Origin: a virus
Direction: 5' to 3' (one strand)
Virus record (IMG/VR): IMGVR_UViG_3300046515_000105
Location: 1 to 26,302 of that record
DNA length: 26,302 nucleotides
Position 1 is the first letter of the stretch. The number at the start of each line of letters is the position of its first letter. Shown here piece after piece: positions 20,011-26,302 of this stretch. The position numbers were made by a program, and so were the translations under genes. The notes below the pieces were generated by a model that was given only the letters and a program-made list of their open reading frames with translations, was not told the origin of the DNA and did no database searches.

Positions 20011-20462
20011 TCGACATTCAGAAGCTGAAGGCGCTGGCTGAGGCTGCGACGCCTGGCAAGTGGTCAACAAGCGGCAGCTACGTAGCCCCCACACGGAAGG
20101 AGGGCGGCACAACGTACGTTGAAAATTGGCGATCAATCGCGCTTGTCTCAGACGATGCCGATAGAGCCTTCATCGCCGCCGCCAACCCTGCCGCAGTGCT
20201 GGAGCTGATCGAGCGCATCGAGAGGCTTGAATCAGCCAAGGCAACGCTGGATCGACTCGGGTACATCGACAACGGCGGCCAGCTTTGGAAACCACCTCTT
20301 GGCAAGAAGCCAGACTTCGCCTTGATCGACCAACTCAAGGCCGAGAACGAGGCGCTGCGAGAAGCGCTCACCACTATTCGTGAGGAAAGCCACGATATCG
20401 GCGCATGCGAGTGTGCGGCTGACGCTCTGGTCGACTCACGGAAGGAGTTGCGCCATGACTGA
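20007..20462 (+). CDS. Ead/Ea22-like phage protein
   Basis: 151 residues from ATG 20007. IQKLKALAEAATPGKW near the start, DRAFIAAANPAAVLELIERI in the middle and a coiled-coil C-terminus (LIDQLKAENEALREALTTIR) are typical of Ead/Ea22-like early proteins of phages. Role unknown. Overlaps ninB by 8 bp. Confidence 0.75.
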   Translation: MIDIQKLKALAEAATPGKWSTSGSYVAPTRKEGGTTYVENWRSIALVSDDADRAFIAAANPAAVLELIERIERLESAKATLDRLGYIDNGGQLWKPPLGKKPDFALIDQLKAENEALREALTTIREESHDIGACECAADALVDSRKELRHD

Positions 20463-20871
20463 GATCGTGATGCGCAGCCGCGACGACACCAGCCGCCTGA
20501 TGGGCCTCTTGCTGGGTACAGACTTCACGAAGCCCAAGAAGATCGTGATCAAGGATCTGGACCGCAGCTCAGACCAGAACCGCGCTCTCCACGCCATTCT
20601 CACCGATATCGCCAATCAGGTCGAACACGCCGGCAAGAAGTGGGACGTGCTGATCTGGAAGCGCCTTCTGACAGCCGCATGGCTGAGAGAGGCAGGAGAG
20701 TCGCCTCAGATGATCCCGGCAGTCGACGGCCAAGGTTTCGACGTTATCTATGAGCGCACATCAAAGCTAACCGTCAAGCAGTGCGCCAGCCTTTTGGAGT
20801 GGATCACCGCGTTCGCTGCCGAGCACCAGGTGCGCCTGACGCAGAAGGACAACTGGGGAGGGCGGTACTGA
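20455..20871 (+). CDS. ninB: Recombination protein NinB
   Basis: 138 residues; GGAAGGAG precedes ATG 20455. Conserved NinB features: KPKKIVIKDLDRSSDQNRAL, KKWDVLIWKRLLTAAWLREA and KLTVKQCASLLEWITAFAAE. NinB (Orf of lambda) binds ssDNA/SSB and helps RecF-like loading in phage recombination. Adjacent genes phosphatase and ninG complete a lambda-type nin region. Confidence 0.92.
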   Translation: MTEIVMRSRDDTSRLMGLLLGTDFTKPKKIVIKDLDRSSDQNRALHAILTDIANQVEHAGKKWDVLIWKRLLTAAWLREAGESPQMIPAVDGQGFDVIYERTSKLTVKQCASLLEWITAFAAEHQVRLTQKDNWGGRY

Positions 20872-21593
20872 TGAGTTTTGTAAAGCGCTTCGAAATTAAC
20901 GCGAACGGCCGTGACTTCGCGGTTGGCGATATTCATGGGCACTTTTCTCGGTTGCAAGTAGCGCTGAAGAAAGTCAGCTTCGATCCATCCGTTGACCGGC
21001 TTTTCAGTGTTGGCGATCTGGTTGATCGCGGGCCTGAGTCTGCCGAATCTTTCATCTGGCTGAATAAGCCTTGGTTCCACGCGGTGCGGGGCAATCACGA
21101 ACAGATGGCGATTGACACTGCCCATCGGGCATCCGATGCAGGCATGCACTTTGCCAACGGCGGTGCTTGGTTCCTCGCAATGAACTGGGACGAGCAGCAA
21201 AACTACTCGGCGATGTTCTCCGACCTCCCGATTGCCATGCAGGTAGAAACAGCCAACGGCCTGATCGGAATCGTTCACGCTGACTGCCCCTACGAGTCGT
21301 GGCAGGACTTCCTTTTGGGATTGGAGACTGCGGGGCCAGCAGAGCTTGATCATATTCAGGCTGTCGCCCAGTGGTCGCGCAGCCGGATCAACGCCGAGAG
21401 TAAGGCTGGGGTGAAAGGCGTCCGTGCGCTCGTGGTTGGGCACACGCCCATCAGGTCGCCCGTACTGCTCGGCAATGTCATTCACATCGATACGGCCGGG
21501 TGGACTGCGGACGGGCATTTCACGCTGCTGGATCTATCCACATTGCAAACCGTTCCACCGATGGCCGGGAAGCTGATTTGGGAGGCCGCATGA
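20871..21593 (+). CDS. Ser/Thr protein phosphatase (lambda PP family)
   Basis: 240 residues. All metallophosphoesterase motifs are present: GDIHGH (19-24), GDLVDRG (48-54), GNHE (74-77), a later His in IVHADCP, and GHTPI. Close in length to lambda phosphatase (NinI, 221 aa). It removes phosphate from Ser/Thr, and in some cases His, residues. Start ATG 20871 forms TGATG with ninB. Target in the host unknown. Confidence 0.9.
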   Translation: MSFVKRFEINANGRDFAVGDIHGHFSRLQVALKKVSFDPSVDRLFSVGDLVDRGPESAESFIWLNKPWFHAVRGNHEQMAIDTAHRASDAGMHFANGGAWFLAMNWDEQQNYSAMFSDLPIAMQVETANGLIGIVHADCPYESWQDFLLGLETAGPAELDHIQAVAQWSRSRINAESKAGVKGVRALVVGHTPIRSPVLLGNVIHIDTAGWTADGHFTLLDLSTLQTVPPMAGKLIWEAA

Positions 21594-21697
21594 AAACCAT
21601 TCAATCCCTCATCCAGGTCCTCGCCTGCTACATCACTCTTCTGGAGGCTGGGTGTCAGGCCCAGCCGCTATCTGGGCAGTTTGGGGGTGGTGTGTGA
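21590..21697 (+). CDS. Small protein (35 aa)
   Basis: ATG 21590 overlaps the phosphatase stop and the gene ends by overlapping the ninG GTG start (GTGA). A hydrophobic N-terminal helix (SLIQVLACYITLLEAG) is followed by a Gly/Gln tail. The double coupling supports it. Function unknown. Confidence 0.5.
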   Translation: MKTIQSLIQVLACYITLLEAGCQAQPLSGQFGGGV

Positions 21698-22356
21698 TCA
21701 AGGCTTCCGGCATTCAGAAGCGTAAGCCACCAAAGGCCAAGACCTGCGCGAACACTATGTGCGCGACCAGTTTCGTTCCTACTTTCTCCAATACGCAGGT
21801 GGTGTGCAGCTACAAGTGCGGCCTGGCAATCGCGCCGGCAAACGAAGGAAAGGCTCGCAAGGCCCTGGCGCAGATCGAGCGAAAAGAGATCCGGGAACGC
21901 AAGGAGAAGTTGAAAACCCGTTCGGACTTCGTGCAGGAAGCCGAGAAGGCCGTGCGCGACTACCGCCGCCTTTACGAGCTGTCGATCGGCAGCGGCTGCA
22001 TCAGCTGCGGAAAGAGTCAGGCCGAGGTGCAGGCTGCTCAGGGGTGGAAGACTGGCGGAGCTTTCGACGCCGGCCATTTCCTCAGCAAGGGCGCCCGCCC
22101 AGAACTGCGTATGGAACCGACCAACATCTGGCTTCAGTGCAAGGGCTGCAACGCAGGATCGTTCAAATACGCCCGCAAGGGGCTGACCGTCTCGCAGGGA
22201 TTCAGAGAAGGCTTGGTCTCCCGCATTGGGATGGAGGCGGTCGAGGCCTTGGAATCAGACCACGAACCGCGCAAGCACACGATTGAAGAATTGAAGGCCA
22301 TTACGGCCGAGTACCGGGCTAAGACCAAAGAGCTGAAGGGGAGAGCAGTTGCATGA
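21694..22356 (+). CDS. ninG: NinG/Rap recombination endonuclease family
   Basis: 220 residues from GTG 21694, which overlaps the previous stop. An N-terminal zinc-like part (CANTMCATSF, then VVCSYKCG), a Lys/Glu-rich helix, then the NinG core: SGCISCGK, FDAGHFLSKGARPELRMEPT and QCKGCN with HNH-like metal ligands. Rap/NinG cuts branched recombination intermediates. Its place after ninB and the phosphatase matches lambda. Confidence 0.92.
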   Translation: MIKASGIQKRKPPKAKTCANTMCATSFVPTFSNTQVVCSYKCGLAIAPANEGKARKALAQIERKEIRERKEKLKTRSDFVQEAEKAVRDYRRLYELSIGSGCISCGKSQAEVQAAQGWKTGGAFDAGHFLSKGARPELRMEPTNIWLQCKGCNAGSFKYARKGLTVSQGFREGLVSRIGMEAVEALESDHEPRKHTIEELKAITAEYRAKTKELKGRAVA

Positions 22357-23030
22357 GACTTATCGGAGCACGACAAGCGTGGTCAGACGCGCAGCACGAA
22401 TCCAATGCATCCATCAGCGCGGTGGCGGCCGAGAAGGCGGAGACCGCGACCAAGATCAAGACCGAGAGGGTGAAGCGCCGAGAGGCCGTGTTCCCAGCCA
22501 TAGGTGACGATAAGGCTGAGCGCATTCAGGTAGTGCGCCAGCGGATCAGTATCTCGGAAACGCGCCGCACGCCGATTGGCAGGTCAACGGCACGCGCCGC
22601 GCATCTGGCTACGATCGGCAAAGTGCTGCGCGCCATCGACACGCTGCCGTTCCAGGTGCAGCAGTTCGGGCACTACCTCTACCACCCATGCATGACCGCA
22701 GTGCACATGCTCAACGCCGAGAAGGTGATTTGGAACGAAGTCGACTTCTCGGTGCTGACGGACGCCAAAGCGCACAAGGTTCATTGCCTGATCACCGTCG
22801 CGCTGCAGTCGTACAAGGCTGAGGTTCATGGTGGCGCGCAATGGGGGCCGGCGCGGGTGGCCGACGGGATGCTCAAGCTGTATGGCATCACCATCGAGCC
22901 AAAGGTCTGGAATCGTGACTGGAAGGAGGTATGGGATTTCCTTCGCGATGCCATTGAAGAGGTTGATATTCAGGCTCAGGAGCCAGTGTGGCGCGTAATT
23001 CATGCAGAAAATGCGGAAAATGCTGCATGA
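22353..23030 (+). CDS. Hypothetical protein in the position of Q (late regulator candidate)
   Basis: 225 residues. The N-terminal 80 residues are Lys/Arg/Glu-rich and helical. The rest has a Trp/His-rich core (FGHYLYHPCMTAVHMLNAEK; LKLYGITIEPKVWNRDWKEV) and no recognised catalytic motif. ATG 22353 overlaps ninG. It is the last gene before the late-type promoter and tandem terminators, where lambdoid phages have the antiterminator Q. I infer a late-control role from position only; Q families are very diverse. Confidence 0.6.
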   Translation: MRLIGARQAWSDAQHESNASISAVAAEKAETATKIKTERVKRREAVFPAIGDDKAERIQVVRQRISISETRRTPIGRSTARAAHLATIGKVLRAIDTLPFQVQQFGHYLYHPCMTAVHMLNAEKVIWNEVDFSVLTDAKAHKVHCLITVALQSYKAEVHGGAQWGPARVADGMLKLYGITIEPKVWNRDWKEVWDFLRDAIEEVDIQAQEPVWRVIHAENAENAA

Positions 23031-23034
23031 ACTA

Positions 23035-23063
23035 TTGCCATGTTGGGGTTTTTGGGGTAATTT
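23035..23063 (+). promoter_or_regulatory. Possible late promoter (pR'-like)
   Basis: TTGCCA (23035-23040), 17-bp spacer, TAATTT (23058-23063), just after the Q-position gene and ahead of two terminators. The -35 is good, the -10 weak. The arrangement promoter - terminator - lysis genes is that of lambda pR'-tR'. Confidence 0.4.
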
Positions 23064-23106
23064 TCCCATAGTGCGCAACTCACCACCGACGCACGCAGAT
23101 ATCGAA

Positions 23107-23130
23107 ACCCGGCCATTGCGCCGGGTTTTT
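23107..23130 (+). terminator. Rho-independent terminator 1
   Basis: ACCCGGC-CATTGC-GCCGGGT followed by TTTT: a 7-bp GC-rich stem with T-tract, about 45 nt after the proposed late promoter. Confidence 0.85.
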
Positions 23131-23187
23131 ACGTTTCAGGGCCTCATAAGGCCCATCCAGATCCATCGCTGCTCCTTCAGCGCCTTT

Positions 23188-23210
23188 GCCCGGATCCATC
23201 GGGCTTTTTT
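23188..23210 (+). terminator. Rho-independent terminator 2
   Basis: GCCCG-GATCCAT-CGGGC followed by six T, immediately before the lysis genes. Together with terminator 1 it would keep late genes off until antitermination. Confidence 0.8.
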
Positions 23211-23225
23211 ATTACGGATGTCACC

Positions 23226-23543
23226 ATGACCGAAGTCTCGCGCATCGCCGACAGCACGATGTTCAAGCTCGTCGTGCCCATCCTGCAAACTGTGATCTCG
23301 CTCGGCGCCTTGGCAGCGTTCAGCTACGTGGTGTCCTCGCTGTCCTCCCTTCAGGTGGCGCTGAACAGCTACCAGACGACCCAGGCCGTGACGATCCAGA
23401 GGATCGGCTCCATCGAGCGAACACTCGACGCATACGGGGTGACCCTTGGCGTGGTGAAGACCTCGACCGAGAAGCAGGAATACCGCGTTGACACACTTAC
23501 AGACACCTTGAAGCAGCTGACGCTCAATGGGCGGCCAAAGTGA
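23226..23543 (+). CDS. Single-TM membrane protein, inner-spanin or holin-like
   Basis: 105 residues. One strong TM helix at about 14-38 (KLVVPILQTVISLGALAAFS) is followed by a polar coiled-coil-like region (QRIGSIERTL; STEKQEYRVDTLTDTLKQL). This fits an N-in, C-out inner spanin, especially with a lipoprotein gene overlapping its stop by 4 bp. A pinholin-type protein is the alternative. It is the first gene after the terminators. Confidence 0.55.
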   Translation: MTEVSRIADSTMFKLVVPILQTVISLGALAAFSYVVSSLSSLQVALNSYQTTQAVTIQRIGSIERTLDAYGVTLGVVKTSTEKQEYRVDTLTDTLKQLTLNGRPK

Positions 23544-23788
23544 GGTGCGCACTGGCTGTGGTGATGTTGCTTGCCGGATGCGCACAGCAGGACGCAGCGC
23601 CTACGCAACCAGCCGAGCACAAGACAACAGTCTTCCGTTTCACGTCTGCGCCATCGGTGTGTCCTGAGCCAGAGCCACCAAAGGCCGCACTGCGCCGCGT
23701 GACGAAAAGCCGTGACGACTGGAAGCGCTACTCCGAAAGCCTCGAAAAACTTCTGCCCCCGGACACGAACCATGGCACTCATCCCTGA
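23540..23788 (+). CDS. Lipoprotein, outer-spanin (Rz1)-like
   Basis: 82 residues from GTG 23540 (overlaps previous stop as GTGA). Signal peptide with lipobox LLAGC, so Cys14 would be lipidated. The mature part is Pro-rich at first (PTQPAE; PEPEPPKA), then helical. Small Pro-rich lipoproteins next to a TM/coiled-coil protein are typical outer spanins, which fuse the membranes at lysis. Unlike lambda Rz/Rz1 it follows rather than lies inside its partner. Confidence 0.6.
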   Translation: MRCALAVVMLLAGCAQQDAAPTQPAEHKTTVFRFTSAPSVCPEPEPPKAALRRVTKSRDDWKRYSESLEKLLPPDTNHGTHP

Positions 23789-23999
23789 ATGGCGTAAGGC
23801 CTGGCGAATGACCAGTGTGCAATTGGCGGTGGCCGGTGCGGTGCTCAATGCGGCAGCGGCAGGGTGGTCAGTGTTTCAGGGGGCAGTTGATCCACTGGTC
23901 TTTGCTGTCGTGAACATGGGCCTCAGCATCGCTGTAGCAGTGTCCAGAGTGATCCAGCAATCAACTCTGCATGAAGGGCATTCTGATGAACATCAGTAG
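23772..23999 (+). CDS. Phage holin
   Basis: 75 residues starting MALIPEWRKAWRMTSVQLAV. Two TM helices at about 14-33 and 39-60, a short charged C-terminus (HEGHSDEHQ). I recall the start IPEWRKAWRM-SVQ from a holin family common in Pseudomonas prophages. It forms the membrane holes that time lysis. It overlaps the lipoprotein gene by 17 bp. No endolysin is in this window. Confidence 0.8.
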   Translation: MALIPEWRKAWRMTSVQLAVAGAVLNAAAAGWSVFQGAVDPLVFAVVNMGLSIAVAVSRVIQQSTLHEGHSDEHQ

Positions 24000-24237
24000 C
24001 GCTATCGAATCTTTAAAGGCCTGGCTCTCCGGGCTATTCACAACCAAGGAGCCTGTCATGGCTGATGAAACCAACGCTTCCACCACCGACATCGAAACTG
24101 TAGCGGCTGCCCCAGCGGTCGAAGCTCCAACTACCGCCGTCAATACTGACACCCTGAAGTCCATCCTCTCCGCCCTGGGCCATGACCTTGAGGCTGTATG
24201 GGATGACGCCATCGCATTGGCGAAGAAAGCCCTGTAA
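23986..24237 (+). CDS. Hypothetical protein with two possible starts
   Basis: 83 residues from ATG 23986 (AAGGG upstream; overlaps holin). A second in-frame ATG at 24058 has the better ribosome-binding site (AAGGAG at 6 nt) and would give a 59-residue protein. The longer form adds an amphipathic helix (SAIESLKAWLSGLFTTKE). The common part is Ala/Thr/Val-rich, then a helix (TLKSILSALGHDLEAVWDDA). Function unknown; sits between holin and terminase. Confidence 0.6.
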   Translation: MNISSAIESLKAWLSGLFTTKEPVMADETNASTTDIETVAAAPAVEAPTTAVNTDTLKSILSALGHDLEAVWDDAIALAKKAL

Positions 24238-24243
24238 CTGACG

Positions 24244-24278
24244 GCGCCACGTTTTGAGATGCCTCCGTTTCGTGGCGC
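24244..24278. repeat. Inverted repeat just upstream of terS
   Basis: GCGCCACG (24244-24251) and CGTGGCGC (24271-24278) with a 19-nt loop fill most of the 51-bp gap before terS. The same arms with a 19-nt loop occur at 6342-6378. It could be a packaging (pac/cos-near) or regulatory site. Confidence 0.6.
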
Positions 24279-24288
24279 GGAGTAGCAC

Positions 24289-24849
24289 ATGAAGCTAACC
24301 CCAAAGCAGGAGGCCTTCTGCCTGGCCTACCTGAAGACGGGTAATGCCAGTGAGGCCTACAGGCAGGTTTACGCTGCCAAGAACATGAAGCCAGCCACCA
24401 TCAACGTAAAGGCGAGCGAATTGCTCTCCAACGGTAAGGTGACGGTAAGGCTTGAAGAGCTCAACCAATCGGCTGTTACCGACTCTGTGATGACCCGTCA
24501 GCGCGCCCTCCAACGCCTGAGTCTAATTGCCGAGACATCCATCACTGACATCCTTGAGTTTGATCAGCGTGAGATTGAAACGCCTGATGGACCTGTCAGT
24601 GAAACAATCTGGCGCATGAAGGACAGTGTCGAGATTCCCGATGTTGCAGCGGCGACTATCAAGTCGGTGACCATGACCAAGTTCGGTCCGAAGATCGAGA
24701 TGTACGACCGGCTGGGTGCGATTCAGCAGCTCGCTCGCATGCAGGGCTGGGAGTCTGCTCAGAAGCACGACCACACCAGCAGCGACGGCAGCATGAGTCC
24801 CAAAGGGAAGTCGCTGGATGACTTCTACACCGGCGATGTACCAGCTTAA
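24289..24849 (+). CDS. terS: Terminase small subunit
   Basis: 186 residues. The N-terminus LTPKQEAFCLAYLKTGNASE, followed by AYRQVYAAKN, is the HTH DNA-binding signature of the Terminase_2 family. The middle (QRLSLIAETSITDILEFDQR) is the oligomerisation region, and the C-terminus (SPKGKSLDDFY) contacts TerL. It recognises the packaging site and starts headful or cos packaging. It overlaps terL by 32 bp. Confidence 0.92.
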   Translation: MKLTPKQEAFCLAYLKTGNASEAYRQVYAAKNMKPATINVKASELLSNGKVTVRLEELNQSAVTDSVMTRQRALQRLSLIAETSITDILEFDQREIETPDGPVSETIWRMKDSVEIPDVAAATIKSVTMTKFGPKIEMYDRLGAIQQLARMQGWESAQKHDHTSSDGSMSPKGKSLDDFYTGDVPA

Positions 24850-26179
24850 CCCGAACCTTCGTGAGTTCTGGCGGATCAGGAAGCCGTACAAGCTTCTGAA
24901 GGGTGGGCGGTTCTCATCGAAGACCCAAGACGCGGGCGGCATGGCTGCCTTCCTGGCTCGCAACTACACGGTGAAGTTTCTCTGCATTCGCCAGTTCCAG
25001 AACCGTATCGCCGACTCGGTGTACACGGTCATCAAGGAAAAGATCAATCAGGCCGGCTGGGCGGATGAGTTCGATATCGGCGTGTCGTCGATCAGGCACC
25101 GCAAGACCGGCTCAGAGTTCCTGTTCTACGGCATCGCTCGCAACCTGAACGACATCAAGGGTACTGAGGGTGTCGACATCTGCTGGATTGAGGAAGGCGA
25201 AGGCCTGACCGAGGATCAGTGGAAGGTCATTGACCCGACGATCCGGAAAGAAGGTTCGGAAATCTGGATTCTCTGGAACCCGGACCTGATGACCGACTTC
25301 GTTCAGGCGAAGCTTCCAAAGCTGCTGGGCGACGACTGTGTCATCAAGCACATCAACTATGCCGACAACCCGTTTCTCTCCGCCACCGCGCGCGCCAAAG
25401 CCGAGCGACTGAAAGAGGCGGACGAAGAGTCCTACAACCACATCTACCTCGGTCAGCCGCGCACCAACGACGATGCTGCAGTAATCAAGTTCTCCTGGGT
25501 GGAAGCGTGCGTTAACGCACACCTGAAGCTTGGGATGAGCCTGTCAGGTGCGAGAGCTGTTGGCTATGACGTGGCCGACAGTGGCGATGACAGCAACGCC
25601 TGCGCCATGTTCGACGGCGCGATCTGCGAAGGGCTGGACGAGTGGAAGGCTGGCGAAGACGAACTTAACGAGTCGGCCATGCGCGCCTGGTCTAACGTCC
25701 AAGGCGGCAGGTTGATCTACGACAGCATCGGCAATGGTGCGCACGTGGGGTCGACATTGAAAGCATCGAGGGCTGCCCCTCGGTATTACAAGTTCAATGC
25801 GGCTGGGGCAATCATCAACCCTGAAAAGGAATATGCGCCAAAGATCAAGAACAAGGACAAGTTCGAGAACCTGAAAGCCCAGGCCTGGCAGGACGTAGCC
25901 GACCGCATGCGCAACACCTTCAACGCCATCACCAAAGGCCACAAGTTCAGGCCCTCAGAGCTGATCAGCATATCCGGTGACATACGCAAACTTGAGCAGC
26001 TGAAGCTTGAACTGTCCACGCCACGCAAGCGTTACAGCAAGCGCGGGCTCGATATGGTCGAGACGAAGGACGAGCTGGCTAAGCGCAGCGTTGCATCCCC
26101 GAACTTGGCTGATGCGTTCGTGATGGGTGCCTGTCCACACCTGGTGGCAAATTCAAGACCGATTCGCGACCTCCTATGA
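24818..26179 (+). CDS. terL: Terminase large subunit, PBSX-type
   Basis: 453 residues. ATPase: Walker A GGRFSSKT (29-36), Walker B VDICWIEE (119-126), coupling region FYGIARNLNDIKG. Nuclease: Asp251 in GYDVADSGDDSN, a second acidic motif in LIYDSIGNG, and an Asp near residue 435 (NLADAFVMG). It translocates and cuts DNA into the prohead. Start chosen at 24818 (AAGGGAAG upstream); ATG 24836, beginning MYQLNPNLREFW, is a reasonable alternative. Confidence 0.93.
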   Translation: MTSTPAMYQLNPNLREFWRIRKPYKLLKGGRFSSKTQDAGGMAAFLARNYTVKFLCIRQFQNRIADSVYTVIKEKINQAGWADEFDIGVSSIRHRKTGSEFLFYGIARNLNDIKGTEGVDICWIEEGEGLTEDQWKVIDPTIRKEGSEIWILWNPDLMTDFVQAKLPKLLGDDCVIKHINYADNPFLSATARAKAERLKEADEESYNHIYLGQPRTNDDAAVIKFSWVEACVNAHLKLGMSLSGARAVGYDVADSGDDSNACAMFDGAICEGLDEWKAGEDELNESAMRAWSNVQGGRLIYDSIGNGAHVGSTLKASRAAPRYYKFNAAGAIINPEKEYAPKIKNKDKFENLKAQAWQDVADRMRNTFNAITKGHKFRPSELISISGDIRKLEQLKLELSTPRKRYSKRGLDMVETKDELAKRSVASPNLADAFVMGACPHLVANSRPIRDLL

Positions 26180-26194
26180 ACCATTGGTGAACAC

Positions 26195-26302
26195 ATGAGC
26201 AAGAAGGGCCCTGCGCCAAGCGATAAGAAGCTCGGCAAGGCCCTCTCTCGGGCTCTGGTTGAGTACAACAAAGGGACAAAGCACACCGCAGATGGGCTGG
26301 TG
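26195..26302 (+). CDS. Probable portal protein, N-terminal fragment
   Basis: ATG 26195 opens a frame that runs off the window (36 codons): MSKKGPAPSDKKLGKALSRA then LVEYNKGTKHTADGLV. It follows terL by 15 bp. In PBSX-type gene order the portal (DUF1073-like) comes next. The visible part is a basic N-terminal arm without diagnostic motifs, so the call is by position. Confidence 0.5.
   Translation, partial: MSKKGPAPSDKKLGKALSRALVEYNKGTKHTADGLV

Noticed and set aside
1-26302. CRISPR array, insertion sequence or attL/attR
   Set aside because: No regularly spaced direct repeats, transposase or tRNA-linked duplicated core were seen. The integrase end and the far end of the prophage lie outside the window.

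Overview
The window is the early half of a temperate, lambda-like (siphovirus-type) prophage or phage. The host is most likely a Pseudomonas. That rests on fairly high GC, clean Shine-Dalgarno sites and protein types I recall from Pseudomonas prophages (holin, DUF2591, DnaC with a DUF1376 initiator, PBSX-type terminase). No host gene or attachment site is visible, so the genus is an inference.

Layout. Positions 1-12699 form a long leftward early operon: integrase at the edge, overlapped by an excisionase-like gene; many small accessory genes, often with ATGA start/stop overlaps; two ASCH/PUA-like proteins; a PAPS-reductase-like protein; an HNH endonuclease; a broken diversity-generating retroelement (DGR); and a recombination cassette (YqaJ exonuclease, ERF annealing protein, coiled-coil partner). 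Positions 12700-13966 hold a leader region, one rightward zinc-ribbon gene and the pL/oL control site. Positions 13967-15300 are the immunity region: a gene downstream of cI, the cI-type repressor, the oR/pR/pRM switch and a lambda-Cro homologue. Positions 15300-23030 are the rightward early operon: two small RHH-like proteins, an antirepressor, DUF1376 initiator, DnaC loader, small genes, NinB, a protein phosphatase, NinG and a gene in the position of Q. After tandem terminators come spanin-like genes, a holin, TerS, TerL and the start of a probable portal gene.

Main result. At 4621-5854 (minus strand) there is a variable protein with a C-type-lectin/DUF1566-like C-terminus, an Avd-like four-helix-bundle gene and a 44-nt template-repeat fragment. 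The template matches the variable gene at all 31 non-adenine positions and differs only at 7 of its 13 adenines, the signature of DGR mutagenic retrohoming. No reverse transcriptase is present. The template stops abruptly 24 bp upstream of an HNH endonuclease gene. I read this as a DGR that was once active and is now disabled, or that depends on an RT elsewhere.

Other structure: five lambda-style operators in two clusters (AATACC-N3-GGTATT), an apparently leaderless cI, a candidate replication origin inside the DUF1376 gene, tandem GTAACC-N6-GGTTAC dyads, two long inverted repeats in the left operon, and a GCGCCACG/CGTGGCGC inverted repeat found at three separate places.
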